This document shows, piece by piece, positions 35,427-45,008 of a stretch of DNA of 64,000 nucleotides (the stretch's first letter is position 1; the number at the start of each line of letters is the position of its first letter). The notes under the pieces are model-generated. The model ran no database searches. It worked only from the letters and a program-made list of their open reading frames with translations, and was not told the origin of the DNA. The stretch is from Azospirillum doebereinerae (GTDB lineage: Bacteria; Pseudomonadota; Alphaproteobacteria; Azospirillales; Azospirillaceae): positions 62,001 through 126,000 of the forward strand of contig NZ_RZIJ01000013.1 in the NCBI RefSeq assembly GCF_003989665.1, in the 5' to 3' direction. The position numbers and the translations under genes were made by a program.

Positions 35427-36471
35427 CTATGAAATGACCTTCTGGAGCCAAGGCGGGAAGCAGAGTGATTTGATGCGGCCGGTTTCGGCGACAAGCGCGT
35501 TCCAGGCGTCGCAGCAAGCGTCGATTATGGCGTCCTGATCGGGAAAGACCCGCAGCGACATCAGCTTTTCGCGGAGGAAGAGCCAGATCCGCTCGACCGG
35601 GTTACACTCGGGCGAAGAGGGCGGCAAGGGCACGAGGGTGAGATTGGCGGGCACGACCAGGCTCTTGCTGGCGTGCCAACCGGCGCCGTCGAGGACCATG
35701 ACGGCGTGGTCGTCCGAGGCCAGGGTGGCGGCGAAGTCGGCGAGGAAGCGGTTCATGGCGACGGTGGACACCGTCAGCAGGACGAGGGCAAAGCCGTCCC
35801 CCGTCTTGGGTTCGACGGCGGCATAGAGGTAAGTCCAGTCGAACCTTTGGTCGCATAGGCCGGGCGGACGCTGGCCCTTCAGCCACCAGCGATGACACAG
35901 CCGCCCCTTCTGCCCGAACCGCGCCTCATCTTGGAAAAACGTGCGCCTCGGCGGCCGCGGTCAGGGCGCGGCGAAGCCCCCTTTTTTGAAACGCTCCTGC
36001 GCTTTGCTCTCGGTTTTCGGGTGAACGGGCCGGGCCTTCTGGCGCGAGAGGCCCAGCCGCCGCAACGTCCGACCGACACTGTGCGGATGGAAGGTTTTGC
36101 CGAACTTGGCGGCGATCCACACCGCCAAGGCCTCGCAGGTCCAAGTGCAGACCCCATCCACGGCGGGGGCCGGTCCTTTGAAGAGCGCGGCCGCCAAGGC
36201 CGCCTGCTCCGCGTCGGTCAGCCACTCCGCCCGGTGCCCCTTGGGCCGGTCGAACAGGCCCGCGACCTCTTCCACGTTGTAGCGCAGCACCGCGTCCCGC
36301 AGCGCCTGCCGCTCCATCCCAGCCAAGCGTGCGGCCTCCACGGTCCAGCCCATCCAAGGCGTTGGCGATGGCATACGCCCGCGCTGCCGCCCGACCGTTG
36401 CCGCACCGCCGTGCCCACAGCCGCAGGGCCGCCGCCGTCATCCCGTCCGCGATCTTCAGGCTTGCCGACAT
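35427..36471 (-). pseudogene. IS630-family transposase, broken by frameshifts
   Basis: Pieces of one transposase are spread over different frames. From 36471 the N-terminus reads MSASLKIADGMTAAALRLWA. It shifts frame near 36355 to the HTH part (EAARLAGMERQALRDAVLRY, then WIAAKFGKTFHPHSVGRTLR), which ends at a stop at 35961. The DDE part resumes at 35939 (FFQDEARFGQKGRLCHRWWL) and contains VMVLDGAGWH and PPSSPECNPVERIW, the second Asp and Glu. The join between HTH and DDE parts is short of residues compared with the family, so besides frameshifts there is a small deletion. It is not functional as read. Confidence 0.75.
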
Positions 36472-36628
36472 AGTCACCCCCACTCCCGGTGGAGCTTCAG
36501 TGAATCATGCTCGCTATAATTTGGGAATCCCCTGCGCCCCCAGAGTCAGTTCAGGCGTGAGCCGGTATTATTCATGGATCCGCTCCCAGGCGTCCCACAC
36601 CGAGGCGCGGTAGAGATGGGCCAGTTCC

Positions 36629-37608
36629 TCACGGCAGGCCGAGGGGGCGGTCGAGCCGGGCGAAGACCACCTCCTTCTTCCGCTTCAGGCTGTCCAGGGC
36701 GGCTTCGGCCGCCTTGCGGGGCAGACCGATCCGGGCGGCCAGATCGAGCAGGCGGGTCCGGTCGTGGGAGTCCCACTGTGCCCGCTCCCCGTCGGCGAGC
36801 AGACCAAAGCGCGTGGTGTAGCCCTGTGCCCCGTAGACGTAGCCGTTCAGCGCATCGTAGGCCGGCGTCAGCCGCAGGCCGGTCGCGGTCTCCATCAGGC
36901 TCCAGTTCTTCATGTGGCAATCGACGTTGCCGACGAGGACATAGGCCGCCAGCCGCAGGAAGGCGCGCCGCCGGTCGAGGACCGGCGCCGACGAGAACTC
37001 CAGCGCCGCGCCCAGATCCTCGTAGCTGGCGTTGTACTTGCCCTGGTGATCGCGGCCCGGACGCCGGTTCAGGACCTGCATGAAGTCCTCGCAGCGGAGG
37101 TTCCCGCCGTCGCGGCGGTCGAAACGCTCGACGATCAGGGCGACGCCCGGAATGCCCTCGACCATCCCGAAGCGGACCGCGTTCACCTCCCCCTTGCCGA
37201 GCAGGACGGCGCAGAGCTCCAGGGTGAGGGCCTCGTTGCGGACCATGCCCGGCAGGTCGCGCTTGGGGAATTTGGCGATCAGCGGGGCCGGGCCGGAGTC
37301 GCCGGCCGGAAGGGTCGTTCCGTTCTCCTCGACGCACAGGATCTTGGCCTGGACGCCGCTGATGGTCCGTTCGCTGCGGATGGCGGCCTGATCGAGGGGG
37401 GATCCGAGTGCTTTGAGCCCGATAGGGCGCTGTTCGGGATCGATGACGCCGATGGCTCCGACGCAATCCCGGCCGAAGCTCAGCAGAAGCCCGAAGTCAT
37501 CGGCGGAATCGACGTCGGCGTAGGCCGATTGCCAGTCGCGAAGCCAGCCTTCCGGGCCGAGATGGGCGAAGACGGGGAGCAGCCCCGCATCGTCGGTGAA
37601 GCTTCCTA
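36629..37608 (-). pseudogene. hipA: HipA-like kinase, 3' part (interrupted by the Tn3-family element)
   Basis: This is the larger fragment (325 codons plus the 5-bp target copy) of a HipA-type Ser/Thr kinase toxin. It holds GPEGWLRDWQ and LLSFGRDCVGAIGVI of the N-terminal region, SGVQAKILCV (ATP-lid Ser loop), the catalytic loop GNVDCHMKNWSLM, and LTPAYDALNG with the metal-binding Asp. The 5' 48 codons lie beyond the transposon at 44863-45006. Joining 44863 to 37603 restores a continuous 372-residue frame through GTA GGA AGC TTC, so inactivation is due only to the insertion. Confidence 0.85.
37604..37608. repeat. Target-site duplication, left copy
   Basis: TCCTA directly precedes the left terminal repeat; the same five bases follow the right end at 44863-44867. 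Five bases is the normal duplication for Tn3-family transposition. Confidence 0.85.
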
Positions 37609-37665
37609 GGGGGGCACTACACGAAAGTGATCAGATTGTCCAGGATGTGGGAACGAAAATAGAAC

Positions 37666-40637
37666 TTATGTGGCGAGCAGGGACTGCATTCTCCGCAATG
37701 GCCTGAGGCCGGCTTCTGGAAGGGGTTCGGCTCCCCAGACATAGTCACCGGTGAGGCCGATATGCTCCCATCCCAGAGGCGCCACATGCCGCATCAATTC
37801 GGGGGCTACGCCATGCCCTTGGCTTGCCAGTTCGGCGAAGGCAGCTTCGAGATAGCGTGTGCTCCACAGGATGATAGCGGACACCAGCAGGTTCAGCCCC
37901 GATGCCCGGAAGACTTGGTTCTCGAAGCTGCGGTCGCGCATCTCACCCAGGCGATTGAAGAAGATGGCCCTGGCCAGGGCGTTCCGAGCCTCCCCTTTGT
38001 TGAGGCCGGCGTTGGCGCGCCGGCGCAGGGCGGGATCACGCAGCCATTGCAAGGTGAACGCGGTCCGCTCAATACGGCCGAGTTCTCGCAGGGCCAGGGC
38101 CAAGCCATTCTGGCGTGGGTAAGCCGAGAGCCGCCGCAGCATGGCCGAGGCCGTCGCGGTGCCCGAGTGGATTGAGGTTGCCAGTCGCAACAACTCCGTC
38201 CAATTGGCCGTGAGATGATGGGTGTCGATGGTTCCGCCGACCAAGGGCCGCAGAATGGCGGGGGCTTCCCGGCCGGGCAGCAGGTAAAGTCTCCGGTCCT
38301 TCAAGTCGCGAATGCGCGGGGCGAAACGGAACCCGAGCAGGGCACACAGGCCGAAAACGTGATCGCTCGCGCCTCCGGTGTCCGTGTAATGCTCCTCGAT
38401 GTCCAAACCGCTCTGATGATGGAGAAGGCCATCGATGACGTGGGGTGCCTCGCTGGCGGTCGTTGCGATCACCTTGGTGTGGAAGGGGCCGTACTGATCG
38501 GAGACGTGGGTGTAGAAGGCGATACCCGGCTCGTTGCCATGATGGGCGTTCACATCGCCGACAGCTTCGCCGCGGCCGCCAGCACGGTAGAATTGCCCGT
38601 CGGAGGATGACGTGCGCCCGTCACCCCAGACGGCAGCCAACGGCAAGGCTCGATGGGTGTCGATGATGCGGGCGAGCGCCACCATGTAGGTATCGTCGCG
38701 GATGTGCCAGTCGTGCATCCAGGCCAGTTGCCGCATGGATGCCCCTCGGCAGGCTTCGGCCATCCGGGACAGCCCGAGGTTGATGCCGTCGGCCAGCACA
38801 GCGGTCAATGTTGCCGCCCTGTCGTCAGCGGGTCGGCCGCTCCGTTGGTGCGTGAAGCAGCCGGAGAAGTCGGTCCAGCCATCCACCTCCTGCAGAAGGT
38901 CGGTGATCTTGACCCGTGGCATGAGATCGTAAGCTCGGCGGTCAAGGTCTTCGACCTCCGGTGGGGTCGTGTCCCGGATCGGCGTAACGCGGAGTTCGCC
39001 ATCGGACAGGTCGACGTCTTCAAGCAACCCCTCTTCGGCAAGGTCCGCCACTTCGGCAACGATCCGGTCGAGTTCCGCGCCTCTTTCAGCAAGGTGGCCG
39101 TCGGCGCTGCGTGGAACGGCCACGGGCAACGCCCCCTCCTCGCAAAGGATATCGAAGGTCGGACGCGGCATGAGGCAGTTCTCGAAGTCCCGGTACTGGC
39201 GGCTCCCCTCCACCCAAACGTCGCCTGCCCGCAACCGGTCACGCAGTTCGGACAATGCGCAGATTTCGTAAGCTTTCCGGTCGATGCCCTCCTTCTTGAT
39301 GACGAAGGGGCGCCAGGAGCGTCGGATGAATCCGGTCGGTGGCTTCTCGGGCAGAGTGCGGCGCCCGGCGGCGTACATGACGCGAATGGTATCGAGCGCC
39401 CGCAGCAACGGCGTCACCGATGGACTGCCGAGAAAACTGAAACGGTTGAGGAGCGTGGGGGCAAAGGCTCGAACGGTCGCGTAGCGGCCAAGCATCTCGG
39501 TGCGCGGGTCGGTGATCTCCGGCTTCGCAAGGGCTTCGCTGTCGGTGACGCATTTCATGAAGCGGAACCAGCCGACCCCCTGGTCGACAGCCTCGTAGGG
39601 ATCGGCGCCGGCCTCCCGCGCGCCGATCACCGCCTTGCACGCGGTCAGCAGCACCCGCAGTTGGGTCTGGGTATCGCGAACAGAACGCAGGGTGCTTTCC
39701 GCCGTCCGGCGCTCGGCCTTCCGTGCCAGACTGCCGATCAGCTTGTCGAACATCGACAGGGTGACATCGGTCAGATCCATCTCCAGGCGGATCGCGGTGG
39801 CTGCGAGCACAGCCCGCCGGCGCGACATCGCCAGATCCTGAAGATGCTGCGGCGTCATCCGCAGGCCTTCGGCCGCGAGTCGCTCGAACGCGACCTCCGG
39901 CACGCGAGCGCGCAACGACCGATCGATGCCGAGTTCCTTCAAGGCGGAAAGGCGCTCAATGACCGCCAGCATGTTGCGGGCGGTGGGGGCCGCCGGCACC
40001 CGACGCAACCAAGCGAGCATGGTCGTTTCGGTGTTGGCCTGCAGGGTCAGCAATCGGTCCAGCGCGTCGGTTGTGCGCTGGTCGACACCATCGACAAGGG
40101 CACGATGCAGAACCCGTTCGGCCCGGCCACGAGCCTGATGGAGCATCAGTTCCAGGATCGCTGCCGAAGGGATCAGGATGCGACGACGCCGGAACTCATC
40201 GATCAGGGTGGTCGCCAGAATGATCGGGTCCCGTGCGATCTGTGCCTTGGAGGTCAGCCAGGCGGCAAGGTCGCGAAAGAGGGTTCGATCAAAGGCACGG
40301 TGGCCGGTCCGTGCCATGATCGCGGCAACCTGCTCGCGCCGGTTCTGGTCACGTCGACTGTAGGCGATGAAATCGTCGGGCTCGGCGCCACCTGCCGGGC
40401 GACGAACGCCAGCAGCGCGATGGGCGGGCGCTCGTCCGGCCCGGGAATCCGCCCAGGATGATGGAGATAGCAGAGCAGAATGGCGCAGCCGAGGCGGGTG
40501 TGCGCCGTGCGCCGGAGGGTGACGATGTCGAGATCGTCCCTGCTGAGCGTATAGTGGCGCACCATCGCGCGTTCGTCGTCCGGCACTGCCAGGAGCCTTG
40601 CCCACTGGTCTTCGGTCAGCAACCGTCGACGCGCCAT
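37666..40637 (-). pseudogene. tnpA: Tn3-family transposase TnpA with a single-base frameshift
   Basis: The N-terminus reads MARRRLLTEDQWARLLAVPD from ATG 40637 and runs in frame to LLAFVARQV near 40390. The rest continues in another frame from EPDDFIAYSRRDQNRREQVA to the stop at 37666. One missing base in GTGGCGCCGAG at about 40385 explains the shift. Corrected, the protein would have 990 residues, the normal Tn3 size. The DDE regions are otherwise intact (for example ATTASEAPHVIDGLLHHQSG and HYTDTGGASDHVFGLCALLG). Either the transposon has lost mobility or the base is a sequencing error. Confidence 0.85.
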
Positions 40638-40787
40638 TTTTCCAATCTCCCATCGCCTCGTTTTCGGGGAGAATAGTGATGCGGTTCCAAGGCTGTCACG
40701 GAGTGAGCGGCCGGAGGCGCTGCTTCCGGTTTTCCCGCGTCCCCTTACCGCATGGCGCGCAAAACTGCTGATTGCCTCAAATCGATA

Positions 40788-40805
40788 ATTCGACTATCGT
40801 CGAAT
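40788..40805. promoter_or_regulatory. Probable ArsR operator
   Basis: ATTCGA-N6-TCGAAT is a perfect 6+6 inverted repeat ending 1 bp before the arsR start codon. ArsR-family repressors bind such dyads over their own promoter. No purine-rich ribosome site fits between the dyad and the ATG, so the message may be leaderless. Confidence 0.6.
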
Positions 40806-40806
40806 C

Positions 40807-41163
40807 ATGGAAAACAAGATTGCCGTCGAAGCCTTTGCCGCTCTTGCCCAGGAAACCCGTCTGGCCGTGTTTCGCCTGCTGATCACGGTCGGACCGAACG
40901 GGCTGACGGCCGGCGAGGTCGCCCAGCAGGTGGGGGTTCCGGCCTCCACCCTGTCCCATCATCTGGCGACGCTGGAACGCGCCGGCCTGCTCCGCTCCTG
41001 GCGAGTGCAGCGGCAGATCTTCTACGCGTCCGACTATGAGGGCACCCGCCGCCTGATCGCCTTCCTGATGGAGGACTGCTGCCAGGGCCGCCCTGAACTC
41101 TGCTCCCCCGACCTGATGCAGGCCGTCCCATGTGGTCCCGACGGATGTGACCGCGACGCCTGA
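40807..41163 (+). CDS. arsR: ArsR-family arsenic-responsive repressor
   Basis: A 118-residue winged-helix repressor. AVEAFAALAQETRLAVFRLL is the conserved start, and GVPASTLSHHLATLERAGLL the DNA-recognition helix region. The usual ELCVCDL metal motif in the alpha-3 helix is absent. Instead the C-terminus is Cys-rich (EDCCQGRPELC, VPCGPDGC), which could bind As(III), as in ArsR types with C-terminal cysteine sites. It is the first gene of the ars operon and likely represses it through the dyad at 40788. Confidence 0.9.
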   Translation: MENKIAVEAFAALAQETRLAVFRLLITVGPNGLTAGEVAQQVGVPASTLSHHLATLERAGLLRSWRVQRQIFYASDYEGTRRLIAFLMEDCCQGRPELCSPDLMQAVPCGPDGCDRDA

Positions 41164-41215
41164 GGCCTCGATCCCAACCGCCGCAAGTCCCGCAGCCTGG
41201 AAAGGCAATCCAGCG

Positions 41216-41734
41216 ATGACCGACCGCATCTACACCGTCCTGTTCCTATGCACCCACAACAGCGCCCGCAGCGTCATGGCGGAGTGCCTGCTGAACCGCG
41301 AGGGCAAGGGCCGCTTCCGCGGCTTCAGCGCCGGCAGCCAGCCGTCCGGGCGCATCAACCCCTATGTCCATGACCTGCTGGAACGGCTCGGCTTCCCGGC
41401 CGCCGAGCCGCGCTCCAAGATCTGGGACGAGTTCGCCGCGGCGGACGCCCCGCACATGGATTTCGTCTTCACCGTCTGCGACAACGCCGCCGGCGAGGTC
41501 TGCCCCATCTGGCCCGGCCAGCCGATGACGGCGCACTGGGGCTTCTCCGACCCGTCGAGTGCCCAGGGCATCGACGCGGAGAAGGCAGCCTTCACCGCCA
41601 CGGTGTTCGGGCAAATCCAGCGCCGCATCCAGGCCTTCGTCAGCCTGCCCATCGCCTCGCTCGACCGGCTGGCGCTGAAGCGCAAGCTGGACGATATGGG
41701 GCAGGCGTACGCCACCCCGGAGGCGGCGCGATGA
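41216..41734 (+). CDS. arsC: Arsenate reductase, low-molecular-weight phosphatase (thioredoxin) type
   Basis: A 172-residue reductase converting arsenate to arsenite. FLCTHNSARSVMAE contains the CX5R-like phosphate loop (C-T-H-N-S-A-R) of LMW phosphatases. FVFTVCDNAAGEVCPIWPG carries the second and third redox cysteines. The ATG at 41216 gives the usual MTDRIYTVLFLC start. It overlaps the next gene by 4 bp. A second, unrelated ArsC follows as a fusion partner, so this operon holds both known kinds of arsenate reductase. Confidence 0.92.
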   Translation: MTDRIYTVLFLCTHNSARSVMAECLLNREGKGRFRGFSAGSQPSGRINPYVHDLLERLGFPAAEPRSKIWDEFAAADAPHMDFVFTVCDNAAGEVCPIWPGQPMTAHWGFSDPSSAQGIDAEKAAFTATVFGQIQRRIQAFVSLPIASLDRLALKRKLDDMGQAYATPEAAR

Positions 41735-43251
41735 CGTCGGTCACCATCTACCACAACCCGGATTGCGGCACCTCGCGCAACACGCTGGCGCTGATCCGCA
41801 ACAGTGGCGTCGAGCCGATGGTGATCGAGTATCTGAAGACACTGCCGACGCGCGACGAGCTGGCCGACCTGATCCGCCGCATGGGCATGCCGGTGCGCGC
41901 CGTGCTGCGCGAGAAGGGCACGCCCTTTGCCGAGCTTGGTCTTGAAGACCCCGCACTGACGGACGAAGCACTGCTCGACGCAATGATTGCGCACCCGATC
42001 CTGATCAACCGACCGATCGTGGTGACGCCGCTCGGCGTCCGGCTGTGCCGCCCGTCCGAGGTGGTGCTCGACATCCTCCCCGATGCCCAGCGCGGCGCCT
42101 TCGCCAAGGAAAACGGCGAGCAGGTCGTCGACGCCGCCGGACGCCGCATCGGCAAAGCCTTCTTACGGACACGCATCATGACCGCTGACATCCAGGCCAC
42201 CCCGGCGGCCCGCCCCGCCATGGGCCTGTTCGAGCGTTACCTCAGCGTTTGGGTGGCGCTCTGCATCGTCGCCGGCATCGCGCTCGGCCATCTGGTACCC
42301 GGCCTGTTCCATGCCATCGCCGCGGCCGAGGTCGCCAAGGTCAACCTGCCGGTGGCGGTGCTGATCTGGCTGATGATCGTGCCGATGCTGCTGAAGATCG
42401 AGCTCGGCGCGCTGGGGCAGGTCAAGGAGCATTGGCGCGGAGTCGGGGTGACGCTGTTCATCAACTGGGCGGTCAAGCCCTTCTCGATGGCGCTGCTGGG
42501 TACGCTGTTCATCGGAAACCTGTTTGCCCCGCTGCTGCCGCAGGACCAGATTTCCTCCTACATCGCCGGCCTGATCCTACTGGCGGCGGCGCCCTGCACC
42601 GCCATGGTCTTCGTCTGGTCGAACCTGTGCGATGGCGAGCCGCACTACACGCTGAGCCAAGTGGCGTTGAACGACATCATCATGGTCTTCGCCTTCGCGC
42701 CGCTCGTCGGGCTGCTGCTGGGCGTTGCGTCGATCACCGTGCCGTGGGACACGCTGCTGCTGTCGGTTCTGCTCTACATCGTCATCCCCGTGGTCGGTGC
42801 CCAGCTCTGGCGCCGCAGCCTGCTGGCGACCGGCGGCGAGCCGGCGCTGAAGCGGACGCTGGACCTGATCCAGCCGGTCTCGCTGCTGGCGCTGCTGACC
42901 ACGCTGGTGCTGCTGTTCGGCTTCCAGGGCGAGCAGATCCTGGCCCAGCCGCTGGTCATCCTACTGCTGGCTGTGCCGATCCTGATCCAGGTCTATTTCA
43001 ACGCCGGGCTGGCCTACTGGCTGTCGCGCCGTTTCGGGGTGGCATGGTGCGTGGCGGCGCCGGCGGCACTGATCGGCGCCTCCAACTTCTTCGAACTGGC
43101 GGTTGCCGCCGCCATCAGTCTGTTCGGTTTGGGCTCCGGGGCGGCGCTCGCCACCGTGGTCGGCGTGCTGGTCGAGGTGCCGGTGATGCTGTCGGTGGTG
43201 AAGATCGTCAAGGCGACCAAGCCCTGGTACGAGGGACGCACCCATGCATGA
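41731..43251 (+). CDS. Fusion of glutaredoxin-type arsenate reductase and ACR3 arsenite efflux pump
   Basis: One open frame of 506 residues. Residues 1-148 are a glutaredoxin-coupled ArsC ([20 protein letters not shown] with the catalytic Cys, [14 protein letters not shown], and [20 protein letters not shown]). From residue 150 ([20 protein letters not shown]) begins a normal ACR3 carrier of about ten helices, with [20 protein letters not shown] (conserved Cys) and [13 protein letters not shown] (conserved Glu). The ACR3 start Met is still present, so a lost stop codon between two formerly coupled genes is the simplest origin. The fusion would hand arsenite directly to the pump. Confidence 0.88.
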   Translation: MTSVTIYHNPDCGTSRNTLALIRNSGVEPMVIEYLKTLPTRDELADLIRRMGMPVRAVLREKGTPFAELGLEDPALTDEALLDAMIAHPILINRPIVVTPLGVRLCRPSEVVLDILPDAQRGAFAKENGEQVVDAAGRRIGKAFLRTRIMTADIQATPAARPAMGLFERYLSVWVALCIVAGIALGHLVPGLFHAIAAAEVAKVNLPVAVLIWLMIVPMLLKIELGALGQVKEHWRGVGVTLFINWAVKPFSMALLGTLFIGNLFAPLLPQDQISSYIAGLILLAAAPCTAMVFVWSNLCDGEPHYTLSQVALNDIIMVFAFAPLVGLLLGVASITVPWDTLLLSVLLYIVIPVVGAQLWRRSLLATGGEPALKRTLDLIQPVSLLALLTTLVLLFGFQGEQILAQPLVILLLAVPILIQVYFNAGLAYWLSRRFGVAWCVAAPAALIGASNFFELAVAAAISLFGLGSGAALATVVGVLVEVPVMLSVVKIVKATKPWYEGRTHA

Positions 43252-44005
43252 TATCGAGACGACCGGACGCGACTCCTTGCCGAGCGTGGACGAGCCTTAT
43301 TTCGACGTGCCTGACCTCGACAGGCTGACACCGGAGCGGCCGTCGACCCACCCGCCGCGCATCCTGCTGCTCTACGGGTCGCTGCGAGAACGCTCCTACA
43401 GCCGCCTCCTGGCCGAGGAAGCCGCCCGGCTGCTCCAGCGCCTGGGAGCGGAGACGCGCATTTTCGACCCGCGCGACCTGCCGCTGCCGGACAGCGTGCC
43501 GGCCGACCATCCCAAGGTGGCGGAACTGCGCGCCCTGTCGCAATGGTCGGAAGGCCAAGTATGGGTCAGCCCGGAGCGGCACGGCACCATCACCGGCATC
43601 CTGAAATGCCAGATCGACTGGCTGCCGCTGGAAAGCGGCGGTGTCCGGCCGACGCAAGGGCGGACGCTGGCGGTGATGCAGGTCTCCGGCGGCTCGCAAT
43701 CCTTCAACGCGGTCAACACGATGCGGGTGCTGGGCCGCTGGATGCGGATGGTGACCATCCCGAACCAGTCGTCGGTGGCCAAGGCGTTCCAGGAGTTTGA
43801 CGAGGCCGGGCGGATGAAGCCGTCGCCCTATTACGACCGCGTGGTGGACGTGATGGAGGAGCTGGTGAAATTCACCCTGTTGGTGCGCGACCACAGCGAC
43901 TACCTGACCGATCGCTACAGCGAGCGCCGCGAGGCCGGGCAGAAGACCGCAACCGAGGCGCAGGCCCTGGCCGCCGCTGCGATGAGCGGTGAGAAGACAG
44001 CATGA
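43244..44005 (+). CDS. arsH: ArsH, NADPH-dependent FMN reductase family
   Basis: A 253-residue flavoprotein of the ars operon that oxidises or reduces organoarsenicals. [20 protein letters not shown] is the FMN-phosphate loop. [20 protein letters not shown] and [20 protein letters not shown] are characteristic ArsH blocks. The gene starts within the last 8 bp of the ACR3 fusion, so it is translationally coupled. Length and motifs are complete. It is the last gene of the operon, converging with tnpR. Confidence 0.93.
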   Translation: MHDIETTGRDSLPSVDEPYFDVPDLDRLTPERPSTHPPRILLLYGSLRERSYSRLLAEEAARLLQRLGAETRIFDPRDLPLPDSVPADHPKVAELRALSQWSEGQVWVSPERHGTITGILKCQIDWLPLESGGVRPTQGRTLAVMQVSGGSQSFNAVNTMRVLGRWMRMVTIPNQSSVAKAFQEFDEAGRMKPSPYYDRVVDVMEELVKFTLLVRDHSDYLTDRYSERREAGQKTATEAQALAAAAMSGEKTA

Positions 44006-44070
44006 CGGCATTTCGGCAGGGGCGGGTCGAAGATCGACTAGCAAAGGAACGGAAGCCGACATAGGCCCGG

Positions 44071-44649
44071 TTAGGGACCTGAGCCAGCATCCTCGGGGGG
44101 ATGGAGTGCAAAGGCCCGGTACAGCGTCGATGCGTGGACGTTGAGAATCCGGGCTGCCTCCCGGGGAGATCGCCCTTCATCGACCAGGCGCCGAGCGAGA
44201 GCGATCTGGTCGGCGGTCAACTTCGGCGGCCGGCCGAACCGCACGCCGCGTGCTCTGGCCGCCACGCGGCCCATGCCGGTCCGCTCGGCGATCAGGGAGC
44301 GCTCGAACTCGCCGATGCCGGCGAACACGGTCAGGACCATCCGGCCGGCCGGCGAGGTGGTGTCGGCCCATGGCTCCGCCAGCGACCGGAGACCCGCACT
44401 GGCTCCCTGGAGCTGCTCCGCAATATCGAGAAGATCACGGGTTGACCGGGCCAGCCTGTCGAGGCGCGTGACCGTCACAACGTCATCGGCCCGGAGCTGG
44501 TCGATCAGCCGGGCAAGCTGTGGCCGGTCGCGCTTTGCCCCGGAGGCCTTCTCCTCATAGATCCGGCGACAGCCGGCCGCCTGTAGGGACGCCCGCTGCT
44601 GCGAAAGCTCCTGGTCGTCAGTGGAGACGCGCGCATAGCCGATGAGCAT
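44071..44649 (-). CDS. tnpR: Serine recombinase / resolvase TnpR
   Basis: A 192-residue resolvase that resolves cointegrates of the transposon. MLIGYARVSTDDQELSQQRA contains the catalytic Ser. VTVTRLDRLARSTRDLLDIA and GIGEFERSLIAERTGMGRVA are conserved active-site and helix-E regions. GRPPKLTADQIALARRLVDE leads into the C-terminal HTH domain. The gene reads inward from the right end with its res site directly upstream. Confidence 0.93.
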   Translation of the reverse strand: MLIGYARVSTDDQELSQQRASLQAAGCRRIYEEKASGAKRDRPQLARLIDQLRADDVVTVTRLDRLARSTRDLLDIAEQLQGASAGLRSLAEPWADTTSPAGRMVLTVFAGIGEFERSLIAERTGMGRVAARARGVRFGRPPKLTADQIALARRLVDEGRSPREAARILNVHASTLYRAFALHPPEDAGSGP

Positions 44650-44658
44650 GGTGCATCC

Positions 44659-44771
44659 GTCGCAAAAGCCATCGCAAAACTCTTTCCTTTTGCGATAGAT
44701 TTTCGCAACATCAAAAGCTCTAGGGATCCAGTCCGGTACCGACCTGTCGCGAAACTTAGAAGTTTTGCGAG
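44659..44771. promoter_or_regulatory. Transposon res site (three subsites)
   Basis: Three dyads built from TCGCAAAA-like half-sites precede tnpR. Subsite III is 44659-44681. Subsite II is 44687-44710 (TTTTGCGATAGATTTTCGCA core). Subsite I is 44746-44771 (TCGCGAAAC-N6-GTTTTGCGA), the presumed crossover site. Order and spacing match Tn3-type res sites, with site I farthest from tnpR. TnpR binding here would also repress its own promoter. Confidence 0.7.
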
Positions 44772-44862
44772 GAACGAAGCCGTCGCAGGAACGTTACATA
44801 TCCCATGTTCTCAGGCCGTTCTCAGATCCCGGACAATCTGATCACTTTCGTGTAGTGACCCC

Positions 44863-45006
44863 TCCTACGGCGCGCGGGAGGGCGCAGGCGATGGTATCCG
44901 GGAAGTTCTCGTCGTAGTCGAAGCGGGTACCGCCGTGTGGGGCTTCACGGAGGACGCCCGCACGCCGATTTTTGTAGGTGACGATCCCGTAGCGCAGCGC
45001 GGCCAT
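44863..45006 (-). pseudogene. hipA: HipA-like kinase, 5' part
   Basis: Forty-eight codons from ATG 45006 encode the HipA N-terminal strand pair: MAALRYGIVTYKNRRAGVLR, then GGTRFDYDENF and IACALPRAVG. The frame then runs into the right end of the Tn3-family element. It continues exactly at 37603 on the other side. The last five bases (44863-44867, TCCTA on the plus strand) are the right copy of the target duplication. Confidence 0.85.
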
Positions 45007-45008
45007 GG

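Larger units (their letters stand above)
37609..44862. mobile_element. Tn3-family transposon carrying an arsenic-resistance operon
   Basis: An element of 7254 bp bounded by terminal inverted repeats of about 46 bp. Both read inward through CACTACACGAAAGTGATCAG and ATTGTCC, with a few mismatches and one extra G at the left tip. Contents: frameshifted tnpA (minus), arsR, arsC, arsC-acr3 fusion and arsH (plus), tnpR (minus) and a res site. It interrupts hipA and left a TCCTA duplication. Its clean boundaries show that it arrived after hipA. Confidence 0.9.

Noticed and set aside
35961..36374. Functional two-frame IS630 transposase using programmed frameshifting
   Set aside because: An A6G5 run is present, but the frames reached by a single shift there end before the DDE part and the junction lacks residues, so decay explains it better.
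36546..37466. A 306-codon frame covering the hipA fragment
   Set aside because: It is out of phase with the HipA motifs and gives an Arg/Pro-rich product; only its last few codons might be coding, which could not be shown.
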